Assembly (NCBI RefSeq): GCF_036067295.1
Contig: NZ_CP107954.1
Coordinates: forward strand, 5,828,001 to 5,892,000
Direction: 5' to 3'
Length of the DNA stretch: 64,000 bases
Origin: Kribbella sp. NBC_00382
GTDB taxonomy: Bacteria > Actinomycetota > Actinomycetes > Propionibacteriales > Kribbellaceae
Part shown: in pieces, positions 32,118-40,843 of the stretch
How positions within the stretch are numbered: position 1 is the stretch's first letter
Layout: every line of letters starts with the position of its first letter
Translations under genes and position numbers: made by a program
The notes under the pieces: model-generated
Databases searched by the model: none
What the model was told of the DNA's origin: nothing
The model's input: the letters and a program-made list of their open reading frames with translations, nothing else

Positions 32118-33087
32118 CGCCGTGGACGCGCCTGTCTCCTCCGCCTCGGAGGACACGGGCGCGTCCGCTGCCTCCGGTACTCCAGCTGTTGCCTTCGATG
32201 CGTCTGTTGCCGATGGGATTGTGATCGTCGACAAGCCGGCGGGGCTGACCTCGCATACGGTGGTCGCTCGGGTGCGGCGGCTGGCGGGGACCCGGAAGGT
32301 GGGCCATGCGGGGACGCTGGACCCGATGGCTACCGGCGTACTGGTGGTCGGGCTGAACCGGGCCACGCGGTTGCTGGGGCATTTGCAGCTGGCCTCGAAG
32401 TCGTATGACGCGACTATGCTCCTTGGTGCCACGTCCTCCACGGACGACGCTGAAGGGGAGCTCACCGTCTCGGCCACTCCTGCGGCTTTGGCTGAGGTGA
32501 CCGCCGAGGCGATCGAGACGGCTGTCACGAGCTACCGCGGCGAGATCTCGCAGGTGCCGTCGAAGGTCTCCGCGATCAAGGTCGACGGGAAGCGTGCGTA
32601 CGAACGCGTCCGGGCGGGCGAAGAGGTCGCGCTGAAGGCCCGCACCGTGACGATCAGCCGGTACGACGTACTCGACGTACGAACTGTTGCCGACGGCATC
32701 GAGGTCGACATCTCCGTCGACTGCTCGAGCGGCACGTACATCCGGGCGCTGGCCCGCGACCTCGGCGCCGACCTCGGGGTTGGCGGACACCTCACGGCGC
32801 TTCGCCGTACCCGGGTAGGTGCGTTCGACATGTCGTCGGCGCACACGCTGGAGGAGCTGGGGGAGTCGTTCACGATGCTCCCGATCGCAGACGTCGCCGC
32901 CGACACGTTCCCCCGCTTCGACGCCGACGCCGAACAAGCAGCAGCCATCCGTACCGGCCGCCCGCTACCCGGCCTGAAACTAACTCCCGACACCCAAACC
33001 GCCATGTTCGCCCCAGACGGCACCTTCCTGGCCCTGTACGAACCCTGCGGCCCCCTAGCCAAACCCACCGCCGTCTTCGTCAGCTAG
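32098..33087 (+). CDS. truB: tRNA pseudouridine(55) synthase TruB
   Basis: A 329-residue enzyme forming pseudouridine 55 in the T loop of tRNA. Conserved parts: I-V-I-V-D-K-P-A-G-L-T-S-H (42-54) and G-H-A-G-T-L-D-P-M-A-T-G with catalytic Asp75, then C-S-S-G-T-Y-I-R. About 40 Ala/Ser/Thr-rich residues precede the conserved core. The ATG at 32098 overlaps rbfA by 20 bp; a GTG at 32122, just after the rbfA stop, is an alternative that would shorten this extension by 8 residues. ribF, its usual neighbour, lies 23 kb downstream. Confidence 0.95.
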   Translation: MTPTTSDAVDAPVSSASEDTGASAASGTPAVAFDASVADGIVIVDKPAGLTSHTVVARVRRLAGTRKVGHAGTLDPMATGVLVVGLNRATRLLGHLQLASKSYDATMLLGATSSTDDAEGELTVSATPAALAEVTAEAIETAVTSYRGEISQVPSKVSAIKVDGKRAYERVRAGEEVALKARTVTISRYDVLDVRTVADGIEVDISVDCSSGTYIRALARDLGADLGVGGHLTALRRTRVGAFDMSSAHTLEELGESFTMLPIADVAADTFPRFDADAEQAAAIRTGRPLPGLKLTPDTQTAMFAPDGTFLALYEPCGPLAKPTAVFVS

Positions 33088-33161
33088 CACCACACCCCAC
33101 CGCTCCTGCTCCGTCGCCCGCTGCGCAGGCCTTGCCGGTGCCTTCCCGGTGTGGAGCTGGG

Positions 33162-33566
33162 TCAGTTGGGTGGTGGGTCGAGTTGGGTGGTGAATTTTGC
33201 CGGGCGGATGGTGGTTGCGTAGCGCGGGGTGCCGGGTGGTTCGATGTCCGTCCAGTCCCCGGTGTACTTCTCCGCGATCGCCCGCTCCAGCTTGAGGGCG
33301 GGATCCGGGGTGAGGTCGGTGATGGTTCCGCGGAGTTCGATGTAGTGGGTCGGGCGAGCGGGGTCGACCACGACGAGGGTGATGCGAGGGTCGCGGCGCA
33401 GGTTGCGCAGTTTCTGGCGGCCTTCGACGAGGCTGATGTGGACGGCACCTCCGTCCCAGAGGAACCACAGAGGCGTGGTCTGTGGTTCGCCCTGCTTGCC
33501 CAGGGTCGAGACGAAAGCCACCGCTGTCGAGTCGAGCAGTTCATGAAAGGCCACCGGGATCTCCAT
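33162..33566 (-). CDS. PPOX-class flavin/F420-dependent protein
   Basis: A 134-residue split-barrel protein of the pyridoxamine-phosphate-oxidase-like family. The core reads A-F-V-S-T-L-G-K-Q-G-E-P-Q-T-T-P-L-W-F near residue 15, then R-Q-K-L-R-N-L-R-R-D-P-R-I-T-L, typical of actinobacterial PPOX proteins that bind FMN or F420. The substrate is unknown. The ATG at 33566 matches the family start. It is convergent to truB and divergent from the TetR gene. Confidence 0.85.
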   Translation of the reverse strand: MEIPVAFHELLDSTAVAFVSTLGKQGEPQTTPLWFLWDGGAVHISLVEGRQKLRNLRRDPRITLVVVDPARPTHYIELRGTITDLTPDPALKLERAIAEKYTGDWTDIEPPGTPRYATTIRPAKFTTQLDPPPN

Positions 33567-33610
33567 CCCGGCAGAGTACGGCGCGGGTAGGTCCGGGTCG
33601 TGGCTGCTGC

Positions 33611-33655
33611 TCAGCACTGCCCGCGGTTGAACATGCTTGTACAGTGCTGAACATG
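33611..33655. promoter_or_regulatory. Candidate TetR operator
   Basis: TCAGCACTG (33611-33619) and CAGTGCTGA (33642-33650) form a perfect 9-bp inverted repeat just before the TetR ATG. TGAACATG occurs at 33628-33635 and again at 33648-33655, 20 bp apart, the second copy covering the start codon. These fit an autoregulated TetR promoter. Confidence 0.5.
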
Positions 33656-34219
33656 AGTGTTCGGGTGCGGCGGTCGTTGCTGGATGTGGCTGTGGAGGTG
33701 CTTGTTGCCGAGCCGGCGGCCTCGTTGGCTGAGGTTGCGCAGGCTGCGGGGATCGGGCGGACGACGCTGCACAAGCACTACGCGACTCGGGATGACCTCA
33801 TCAGGGCGGTTGGGCATCGGGCGATCGATCTGTGTGAGGAAGTGATCGCTACCGCCGAGCGTTCGACGGCCGACGATGGTGGGCTGCGGGCGTTGACCGA
33901 GGCGATGGTGCCGATCGGGCCGTACCTGGCGTTTCTGTGGCGGAATCCGAGTCTTGATCGGGCGGAGGACATCAGTGAGCGGTGGTGTGCGGTTGAGCCG
34001 CGGGCGCTCGCGGTGCTCAAGCGGGCGCAGGTGCGTGGTGTCTTGCGCGGCGATGTGGCGGACTTCTGGTTGCTGCAGACGTACTACTCGCTCGTCTATG
34101 TCGCGGCCGATTCCATCGACTCCGGGCATTTGGCGCCGCGCGACGCTCCCAAGCTGGTCGTCGACACCATCATCGGCGGCCTGGGCACACCCAGAGGCCT
34201 CGCGGAAGGATCGCAATGA
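33653..34219 (+). CDS. TetR-family transcriptional regulator
   Basis: A 188-residue regulator. The N-terminal HTH (about 6-50) contains S-L-A-E-V-A-Q-A-A-G-I-G-R-T-T-L-H-K-H-Y, the classic TetR recognition helix, and the rest is a helical ligand domain. The ATG at 33653 lies directly after the inverted repeat. Its stop overlaps the P450 start by 4 bp, so it most likely controls the cytochrome P450 in response to a small molecule. Confidence 0.92.
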   Translation: MSVRVRRSLLDVAVEVLVAEPAASLAEVAQAAGIGRTTLHKHYATRDDLIRAVGHRAIDLCEEVIATAERSTADDGGLRALTEAMVPIGPYLAFLWRNPSLDRAEDISERWCAVEPRALAVLKRAQVRGVLRGDVADFWLLQTYYSLVYVAADSIDSGHLAPRDAPKLVVDTIIGGLGTPRGLAEGSQ

Positions 34220-35496
34220 CCAAGCTCAGCCAGACCCTGTCGTTCGCCACAAGCCTTTATCGGCAGCGCCTGAACACCCTGTGGACCGGCTATGTCCGGG
34301 ATGATCCGATGGCGTTGTTGCAGTTGCGGCCGGGGCGGGACAACCCGTATCTCATCTACGAGCGGATCCGCCGGGGCGGCCCGTTGGCTCCCACGCGGCT
34401 GGGGAACTGGGTGAGTACAAGTCATCCGGTCTGCAAGTCGGTACTACGGGATCGCCGCTTCGGCGTACGCCCGGCAGGCACCCCGATCGGCGAGACGCCC
34501 ACCGACGAGGTCGATCTGTCCTTCCTCGACATGAACCCGCCGGATCACACTCGCCTGCGCAGGCTCGCCCAACCGGCGTTCAGCCCCAAGCAGATGGCCG
34601 GCTACCGGCCGCAGATCGAGGGCACGGTCAATCAGCTGCTGGATCGAGCGACTGGAAGCTTCGATCTCGTCAGTACCTTGGCCGCGCCCTTGCCGATCGC
34701 GGTCATCACCAACCTGCTGGGCATCCCAGCGGCGGACGCGGAGAATTTCTCCCGCTACGGGACCGTCATCGGTGGCGCGCTCGACGGGGTTCAATCGCTG
34801 TCCCACGCTGCCCGGCTGCAGAAGGCTGACGCCGAGTTGAACGCGTTGTTCACGGAGCTGTTCGCACTCCGCCGACGCGAGCCGGCCGATGACATCATCT
34901 CCCGATTGGTCGCCGCGGAAGGCGATCAGATCCAGCCCGGCGAGATGCTGCCGATGTGCATTCTGCTGCTGGTCGCAGGCTTCGAGACGACGGTCAACCT
35001 GATCGGCAACGCGGTCAACGCTCTGCTTGACAACCCCGAGCAATGGGATGCGCTCTGTGCGGATCCGGCAACCATGGCGGCCAAGGCGGTCGAGGAGACG
35101 CTGCGATTCGACCCGCCTGTCCAACGGACCGGCCGCTTCGCCCTGGAACCGCTCGAGCTGGCCGGAAAGCCTGTCCACAAAGGGCAATTCGTCGTCACCC
35201 TGCTCGGCGCCGCCAACCGTGACCCCGACACATTCCCCGACCCCAACCGCTTCGACATCACCCGTGACCACACCGCCGACCACCTCGCCTTCTCCAGCGG
35301 TATCCACTACTGCGTCGGCCAGCCCCTCGCCCAACTCGAAGCCACCATCGCGCTGCAGACCCTCGCCGAACGCGCCCCCACCCTCCGCCGCACCGGCCCG
35401 ACCCGCCGCCGCAACTCCAACACCATCCGCGGCCCCATCCACCTCCCGGTCCGCAATGCCACCCCCGTACGCCGAGCCTCAACCGCGACCCGCTGA
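34216..35496 (+). CDS. Cytochrome P450
   Basis: A 426-residue soluble bacterial P450 monooxygenase. The I-helix oxygen motif reads L-V-A-G-F-E-T-T-V, the K-helix E-E-T-L-R-F gives E-x-x-R, and the heme loop F-S-S-G-I-H-Y-C-V-G supplies the Cys ligand. The substrate is unknown and no ferredoxin or ferredoxin reductase gene is adjacent, so electrons must come from elsewhere. It is translationally coupled to the upstream TetR gene. There are no natural-product synthase genes around it, so a detoxification or catabolic role is as likely as biosynthesis. Confidence 0.95.
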   Translation: MTKLSQTLSFATSLYRQRLNTLWTGYVRDDPMALLQLRPGRDNPYLIYERIRRGGPLAPTRLGNWVSTSHPVCKSVLRDRRFGVRPAGTPIGETPTDEVDLSFLDMNPPDHTRLRRLAQPAFSPKQMAGYRPQIEGTVNQLLDRATGSFDLVSTLAAPLPIAVITNLLGIPAADAENFSRYGTVIGGALDGVQSLSHAARLQKADAELNALFTELFALRRREPADDIISRLVAAEGDQIQPGEMLPMCILLLVAGFETTVNLIGNAVNALLDNPEQWDALCADPATMAAKAVEETLRFDPPVQRTGRFALEPLELAGKPVHKGQFVVTLLGAANRDPDTFPDPNRFDITRDHTADHLAFSSGIHYCVGQPLAQLEATIALQTLAERAPTLRRTGPTRRRNSNTIRGPIHLPVRNATPVRRASTATR

Positions 35497-35499
35497 CTC

Positions 35500-36219
35500 C
35501 TACGCGCTGAACAGCCGTCCGAATCCGTCGACCCGGAGCTTCGTTCCGGTCGCCGCCAGGATCGCCCAGAGCAACACCTGGTTCGCCTCGAGCACCAATT
35601 GCCCGGTACGCCGTTCGAGCTCCTCGATCGCGCGTGCCGCACGAAAGCCGTTGCCGGCGATGAACACCGCCTCGGTCGAGGCGTCCACCCGATCGCTGAC
35701 GTACTCGATCACCTGCTCAGGCTGCACCTCAGCCGGGTCCGTGGGGAGCGTTGTCGCGGTCAACGTGATGGCGTCGAGTCCCTGATCGCGGAAGTACCCC
35801 GCGCCAAGGTCTCCCACCTCCGACTCGAACCACGGCGGATGGATCAGCGCGACCCGGCGTACGCCGAAAGCCTTCAACGCCTCCACAGCAGCAATCCCGC
35901 TCGACACAACCGGTACGCCGGCCAGCTCCTGAACACGTCCGACCAGGCTGACCTCGGACGCGTACCCGATCGCGTATCCGGACGTAGTCGAGGCATAAGC
36001 GATGACGTCGACCGAAGCCTCGCGCAGCGACTCAACGGCCGGCCGCAACGCCGCGAGTGTGGCGAGCGCGCGAAGCTCAGTAGCCGCAGTTGGCGGCATC
36101 GGAGTGGTGTCACCGCGTCGCTCTACGCGTGCGACCACCACGTCCAGCATCGCCATCGCGGGAATCTCGACCTCGGGCCCCGCTGCGGCATGCGGCGTCA
36201 GCACCCCAACCGTGAGCAC
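35500..36219 (-). CDS. Asp/Glu racemase-superfamily (maleate isomerase/AMDase-like) protein without cysteine
   Basis: A 239-residue protein resembling maleate cis-trans isomerases and arylmalonate decarboxylases: V-G-V-L-T-P-H near the start, A-Y-A-S-T-T-S-G (74-81), S-S-G-I-A-A-V-E-A-L (106-115) and F-I-A-G-N-G-F-R-A (186-194). In that family two Cys residues act as acid/base. Here their places read Ser77 and Gly/Asn189-190, and the whole protein contains no cysteine. It may be a non-racemising hydrolase-like, binding or inactive member. It is convergent to the P450 gene and lies after a RibD-type gene. Confidence 0.75.
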   Translation of the reverse strand: MLTVGVLTPHAAAGPEVEIPAMAMLDVVVARVERRGDTTPMPPTAATELRALATLAALRPAVESLREASVDVIAYASTTSGYAIGYASEVSLVGRVQELAGVPVVSSGIAAVEALKAFGVRRVALIHPPWFESEVGDLGAGYFRDQGLDAITLTATTLPTDPAEVQPEQVIEYVSDRVDASTEAVFIAGNGFRAARAIEELERRTGQLVLEANQVLLWAILAATGTKLRVDGFGRLFSA

Positions 36220-36222
36220 CGC

Positions 36223-36777
36223 TCAGGCGTGCTGGGGGCGGTAGGTGTGGACGACGATGCCGCTGGGGAACGGAGTGGTCTCCACGAGGTCCAGGTGCCG
36301 TGACTCCGAAAGCTGGTCGAACAGCGCCTGTCCGCGGCCCAGGATCAGCGGCTGGACCAGAAGGCGGTACTCGTCGATCAGGTTCGCGGCGGCCAGCGCG
36401 CCGGCCAACCGGCGACCACCCCAGACAATCACGTCCTGGCCGGGCTCGGCCTTGATGGCCGCGATCTCGGTCGCGAGGTCGCCGCGCGCGACCCGGGTCT
36501 CGGGCCAGCCGGCTTCGGCGTCGCTGAGCGACTTGGAGAACACGATCTTGGGGATGTCGTTCATCGGCTGCGCGTATGCGTCGTCGGACTGCGGCCAGAA
36601 GGATGACATCTCCTGGTACGTGACCCGGCCCATCAGGTGGGCACCGGCCTTGCGGACCCGGTCCAGCTTCCACTGCTTCAGCGCAGCGCCTTCGGGGATC
36701 GCGACTCCCGGGTGCTCACGGTCGCTGCCGACGAACCCGTCCAGCGACATCGACATGTACAGAATGACGTCTCGCAT
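36223..36777 (-). CDS. RibD C-terminal/dihydrofolate-reductase-family protein
   Basis: A 184-residue RibD_C-type reductase-like protein: start V-I-L-Y-M-S-M-S-L-D-G-F-V-G, G-R-V-T-Y-Q-E-M in the middle, V-I-V-W-G-G-R-R-L nucleotide strand, and Y-R-L-L-V-Q-P-L-I-L-G-R-G-Q near the end. It ends 4 bp before the racemase-like gene starts on the same strand, so the two may share a transcript. It diverges from the LysR gene at 36882. Substrate unknown. Confidence 0.87.
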   Translation of the reverse strand: MRDVILYMSMSLDGFVGSDREHPGVAIPEGAALKQWKLDRVRKAGAHLMGRVTYQEMSSFWPQSDDAYAQPMNDIPKIVFSKSLSDAEAGWPETRVARGDLATEIAAIKAEPGQDVIVWGGRRLAGALAAANLIDEYRLLVQPLILGRGQALFDQLSESRHLDLVETTPFPSGIVVHTYRPQHA

Positions 36778-36881
36778 GGCTGCCTCTCCTTGCTCTCGTT
36801 GGCTCCTGCCTCGACGGTCGCAGGCGGGCAGCCGGGCATCAAGGCCGGTTTCGGGTATCCACCGTGTAGCGTGGCTTCACG

Positions 36882-37787
36882 ATGGTCGACGTCGAGCTGC
36901 GAGAACTCCGCCTGTTCCTCGTACTGGCCGAGGAGCTGCACTTCGGCCGTACTGCGGAACGCCTCGGCCTCACCACCTCGCGAACCAGCCAGTCGCTGCG
37001 AGCCCTCGAGCGCAAGCTCGGCGGACGGCCCTTGTTCGACCGCACCAGCCGCGTCGTCACCCTGACCGCCGCCGGACGTGCCCTGCACGACGAACTCGCA
37101 CCTGTTGTGACCGGCCTGGACAACACGCTCGCCCGCGCCCAGACGCGAGCGACCGGCCCGGGGCTGATCCGCCTGGGCGTCCTCAACGCCGCCTCCGGCA
37201 CCCTCGTCTTGAACAAGGCGGTCACGCTCTTCGAAGCCCAGTACGAAGGCGCTTCCGTACGCCTGATCGCGACCCCTTTGAACGACCGGCTCGGCCCGCT
37301 CCGCCGACGCGAGGTGGATCTGCTGGTGACGCGACTGCCCCTCGACCAACCCGACATCGCGATCGGTCCGCTGCTCTCCCAGGACGAGCCCCGCGTGCTC
37401 ATGGTCGCCACGGACCATCTACTCGCCGGCCGGCGCGACGTCTCGGTGGAAGACTTCGCGGACTACCCGGTGCGGAGGCCATCCGACGTGCCGGAGTTGG
37501 CAGAGGTCAGCTGTCCGACTCACACGCCCAGCGGCCGCCCGATCGTGCCGTTCGATCTGCAAGTCAACGACATCTCTGAGCTGCTCCTGCTCATCGCCCA
37601 GGGCCGGCTGATCCACCCGACCGTGGCCCCGTTCGCGGAACACTTCCGGCACCCGGGCATCGCGATCGTGCCGGTACGGGACCTCCCGCCCTCATCGACC
37701 GCACTGGCCTGGCTGAAGGGGCAAGAACATCCCGCCCGCGACACCTTCGTCGCCACCGTCGAACAGGTCCTCGTCCGGCCCACCTGA
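36882..37787 (+). CDS. LysR-family transcriptional regulator
   Basis: A 301-residue LTTR with winged helix at about 4-63 (L-H-F-G-R-T-A-E-R-L-G-L-T, S-Q-S-L-R-A-L-E-R-K-L-G) and effector domain after residue 90. Its recognition helix has T-S-R-T-S-Q-S in place of the more usual Q-P-x-L-S-R-Q. It diverges from the reductase/racemase-like pair, its likely target. I see no clear T-N11-A dyad in the 104-bp gap. Its end faces a membrane-anchored hypothetical gene. Confidence 0.92.
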   Translation: MVDVELRELRLFLVLAEELHFGRTAERLGLTTSRTSQSLRALERKLGGRPLFDRTSRVVTLTAAGRALHDELAPVVTGLDNTLARAQTRATGPGLIRLGVLNAASGTLVLNKAVTLFEAQYEGASVRLIATPLNDRLGPLRRREVDLLVTRLPLDQPDIAIGPLLSQDEPRVLMVATDHLLAGRRDVSVEDFADYPVRRPSDVPELAEVSCPTHTPSGRPIVPFDLQVNDISELLLLIAQGRLIHPTVAPFAEHFRHPGIAIVPVRDLPPSSTALAWLKGQEHPARDTFVATVEQVLVRPT

Positions 37788-37803
37788 TGTGCAAGACCGG
37801 AAG

Positions 37804-38352
37804 CTAACGAGGTTCGAACGGAGACGATGAGGCGGCGGTGCGCTTGATTCGGACCTGGGCGTCCGCGGCGGCTTTGCGGTGCCAGCGTGCGCGCTGCCAC
37901 CGCTGGAGTACTGATCGTCGGCGGCGAGTGTCGAGGTCTTGGGTCATTGCCGTCCGCAGGGCGCTCGTGGTCAGCATCAGGTCTGTGTAGGCGCCAGCGG
38001 TCAGCACCCCGTCAGGCGATTTGTGCTGGAGGACGGCGTCGAGCAGTTCCTGGACATCGCCGTACCGGGCGCGCGCCGACTCCGACATGAAGAGTCCGCC
38101 CTTCGAGTAGTACCAGGTCCGGTACGACTCGTGGAGCTGCTCGAGTTGGCCGCGCGTCGGCTCGGTGCGCGGCCAGCGGGGCACAGCACCGGTGGCCTTC
38201 CACAGCTCTGGATAGGCCGCTAGCCGTTGATCGCGAAGGTTCTCGTCGATCCCCGCGCGCGTGGAGATCCAGCTGTTGACGAGCGCGATCACCCCGGCGG
38301 TCAGCAACGCAAGGACCCCGGTCACCACGCCGCGCGTCAGTTCGGTCGACAT
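37804..38352 (-). CDS. Hypothetical protein with one N-terminal membrane segment
   Basis: A 182-residue protein with a single hydrophobic helix near residues 8-26 (V-V-T-G-V-L-A-L-L-T-A-G-V-I-A-L-V), then a soluble, charged, helical part with W-Y-Y-S-K-G-G-L-F-M and a very basic C-terminus (R-R-R-R-S-V-L-Q-R-W-Q-R-A-R). I do not recognise the family. The ATG at 38352 was chosen over one 12 codons upstream because it places the membrane helix near the start. Confidence 0.65.
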   Translation of the reverse strand: MSTELTRGVVTGVLALLTAGVIALVNSWISTRAGIDENLRDQRLAAYPELWKATGAVPRWPRTEPTRGQLEQLHESYRTWYYSKGGLFMSESARARYGDVQELLDAVLQHKSPDGVLTAGAYTDLMLTTSALRTAMTQDLDTRRRRSVLQRWQRARWHRKAAADAQVRIKRTAASSSPFEPR

Positions 38353-38435
38353 CAGTCGCAGTTTGGACCCGGTCCTCGCCCTGAACAAGAGCTAGCGTGG
38401 GCTGCTTGGTCGGGGTGGCGATCGGGGAGGTTGCG

Positions 38436-39380
38436 GTGCGGTTGGAGCTGGCGCGAATTCTCCAGGCTCGTGAGCAGATCGATCCGGTGTTTCGGGAGAC
38501 GCCGCAGTACGACTGTGGGGCGCTGGGGGAGGTGCTGGGGTGCCGGGTGATCTTGAAGGTGGAGACGGTGAATCCAGTCCGATCCTTCAAGGGGCGTGGG
38601 ACGGAGACCGTTCTGAGCAGGCTGCCGGGAGCCGGTGCTGTGGTTTGCGCGAGTGCGGGGAATCTCGGGCAGGCACTCGCATACAGCGGGCGGCGGCGGG
38701 GGATCGAGGTCACGGTGGTCGCTTCGGCGGCAGCCAATCCGCTGAAGATCGAGCGGATGAAGGCGCTTGGTGCCACCGTGGTGCTGGTGGACGGCGAGAT
38801 CGAGGCGGCTCTCGAAACCGCCGAACGGTTTGCTTCTGAGACAGGCGCGTTCTTGGTTGAGGACAGCAAGGACATCGGTACCTGCGAAGGAGCAGCAACG
38901 ATCGGAGTCGAGCTTGCTGAGCTGCCTGTTGAGCTCGACTCGGTACTGATCTCGCTGGGAGCTGGTGCGATGGCTTCTGGCGTGGGGTTCGCCGTGAAGA
39001 GTCTCTGCAAGACCACCGAGGTCATCTGCGTCCAGCCGGAGAAGGCCCCCGCGATGACGCTGGCCCTGCGTGCCGGTCGCCCGGTCGAGGTCGGCGCCCC
39101 GGAGACCATCGCGGATGGTGTCGCCGGCCGGTACGTCATCCCGGAGGTACTCGAGGACCTGACTGCAGTCGCGGACGACGCGGTCCTGGTGACCGAGGAG
39201 GGCATCGTCGAGGCGATGCGCCTGCTCTACCTCCACGCAGGCCTGGTGGTTGAACCGGCCGCGGCCCTCGGAGTCGCCGCGATCCTGGAGTCCAACGGCC
39301 GCTTCAACGGCAAGACAGTCGCCACCATCCTCTGCGGAGGCAACGTCACCCCGACCGATTTCGCTCGCTGGATCCGGTAG
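38436..39380 (+). CDS. PLP-dependent threonine/serine dehydratase-like protein
   Basis: About 314 residues, fold-type II PLP family. The cofactor lysine is in V-R-S-F-K-G-R-G-T (Lys52), the Asn loop reads C-A-S-A-G-N-L-G-Q-A and the C-terminal phosphate region L-C-G-G-N-V. This matches catabolic threonine dehydratases without the ACT regulatory domain; serine or threo-hydroxyaspartate dehydratase activity is possible. The GTG at 38436 was chosen because GGGGAGG lies 5 bases upstream. The frame is open 13 codons further. It is convergent to the beta-lactamase-like gene. Confidence 0.88.
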   Translation: MRLELARILQAREQIDPVFRETPQYDCGALGEVLGCRVILKVETVNPVRSFKGRGTETVLSRLPGAGAVVCASAGNLGQALAYSGRRRGIEVTVVASAAANPLKIERMKALGATVVLVDGEIEAALETAERFASETGAFLVEDSKDIGTCEGAATIGVELAELPVELDSVLISLGAGAMASGVGFAVKSLCKTTEVICVQPEKAPAMTLALRAGRPVEVGAPETIADGVAGRYVIPEVLEDLTAVADDAVLVTEEGIVEAMRLLYLHAGLVVEPAAALGVAAILESNGRFNGKTVATILCGGNVTPTDFARWIR

Positions 39381-39383
39381 GGC

Positions 39384-40805
39384 TTACGCGACGTCGGGCC
39401 TGGTCATCAAGGGGGAGCGCAGGTGTAGTACCAGGTCGGGGCCGGTCAGCGGCACGGTGCTCCAGGTCGCGACCGCCTTCTCCGCGTCGATCACCAGCCG
39501 GACCCGATGCGGTGTGGTGATGACGTAGAGGTCGGCTACGAACACCTCGTCCTGCCAGGCGCCGGTTGCGATGAGGGGGCGGCCGAGGGGTGAGCTTTCG
39601 CGCCAATCCGTGTGGCCGACTTCGAGTGTGAGGGATGAGCCGAGTTGTAGGTGCCAGCCGCCGGGGATCGGGTCGAGGGTGACAGGGGTTCCGTGGGGGA
39701 GGGCCGAGTTCTCGGGGGTGGCGTCGATCGTCGCCGCGGCAGAACGCAATGGAGCGGCTGACCCCGGTACCGGGGTGAGGGACAGCTGCCGCAGGCGATC
39801 GGCGAGCCGTTCGTCGTCTTCGGGGGTTGCAGCGTCAAGGCCGGGCAGGAGGGTCTCCCAGAAGAGGCCGGGTAGGACGTCTGTTGGATCGACGGCGCCG
39901 GTCAGGGCGATGACGAGGTCGTGGGACGGTACGACCACGCAGTACTGGCCGAGGGTGCCGTGGCCGTGGAAGCCGTGCCGCGAGATCCAGAACTGGTAGC
40001 CGTACCCGCACAGGAAGTCGGGGTTCTGCGGCCAGTTCGGCAAGGGCGGCGTCTCGATGTGCGGTCTGGTCGCCAGCTCCAGCCATTCGCGCGGTACGAG
40101 CTGGCGACCAGCCCAGACACCGCCGTGCAGCAGCAACTCGCCGAAGGCGGCGATGGCCTCGGTCGTGAGGTGCAGTCCGTGGAAGCCGAAGGCGGCGCCG
40201 CTCGCCACCCGGTCCCACTCGGCGCCTTCGATGCCCATCGGCGCAAACAGTCGCTCGTCGAGCAGCTCCGGCAGACCGCGACCGGTGACCCGCTCGACCA
40301 TCCGGGCCAGGATGTAGGTGGTCGAGTTGTCGTAGGTGTGCCGAGTCCCCTCAGGCTCGGAAAACTCCACCCGCAGGAAGCCCTTCGTCAGGTCGTCCGG
40401 TTCGAGCTCCCAGGCCTCGACGAGCGAGTCATCACCGTGGCCGGCCGTCATGGACAGCAGATGATGGACGGTGATGCGGCGTCCCTGCTCCGAGATGTCG
40501 GCCGGTACGTGATCGGGCAACACGTCGACCACCAGATCGTCCAGCGAGAGCAGCCCGTCGGCGATCGCGAGCCCCACCGCGACCGAGGTGAACGACTTGG
40601 TCAGCGAGTAGAGCAGGTGCCGGCGATCGGCCGAGTACGGCGCCCACCAGCCTTCGGCGACGATGTGTCCCCGGTGGACGATCATGAGCGAGTGACACTC
40701 GATGGACTGCTCGTCGAGCCGGTCCAGCAGCATGGCGATCGCGCGACTCGACACCCCTGAGGCGGTCGGTGTCGAGCGCGGCAACAGCGGGCGCTGGGAG
40801 GACAT
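39384..40805 (-). CDS. Class C beta-lactamase-like serine hydrolase
   Basis: A 473-residue penicillin-binding-like protein. The catalytic S-x-x-K is Y-S-L-T-K-S (Ser67, Lys70), the second motif is Y-D-N (158-160), and a late H-G-H-G-T-L-G segment stands for the K-T-G/H-x-G motif. About 130 C-terminal residues form an extra beta-rich domain. There is no signal peptide, so it is probably a cytoplasmic esterase or peptidase-like enzyme, not a secreted lactamase. The ATG at 40805 is the best start; the frame runs far upstream through another gene. Confidence 0.9.
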   Translation of the reverse strand: MSSQRPLLPRSTPTASGVSSRAIAMLLDRLDEQSIECHSLMIVHRGHIVAEGWWAPYSADRRHLLYSLTKSFTSVAVGLAIADGLLSLDDLVVDVLPDHVPADISEQGRRITVHHLLSMTAGHGDDSLVEAWELEPDDLTKGFLRVEFSEPEGTRHTYDNSTTYILARMVERVTGRGLPELLDERLFAPMGIEGAEWDRVASGAAFGFHGLHLTTEAIAAFGELLLHGGVWAGRQLVPREWLELATRPHIETPPLPNWPQNPDFLCGYGYQFWISRHGFHGHGTLGQYCVVVPSHDLVIALTGAVDPTDVLPGLFWETLLPGLDAATPEDDERLADRLRQLSLTPVPGSAAPLRSAAATIDATPENSALPHGTPVTLDPIPGGWHLQLGSSLTLEVGHTDWRESSPLGRPLIATGAWQDEVFVADLYVITTPHRVRLVIDAEKAVATWSTVPLTGPDLVLHLRSPLMTRPDVA

Positions 40806-40843
40806 GCAAGGACCGTAACAAGGCCGCACAATCGAATTACGGG

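Noticed and set aside
33653..35496. TetR-P450 locus as part of a natural-product cluster
   Set aside because: No polyketide, peptide, terpene or RiPP synthase, tailoring set or export gene surrounds it.
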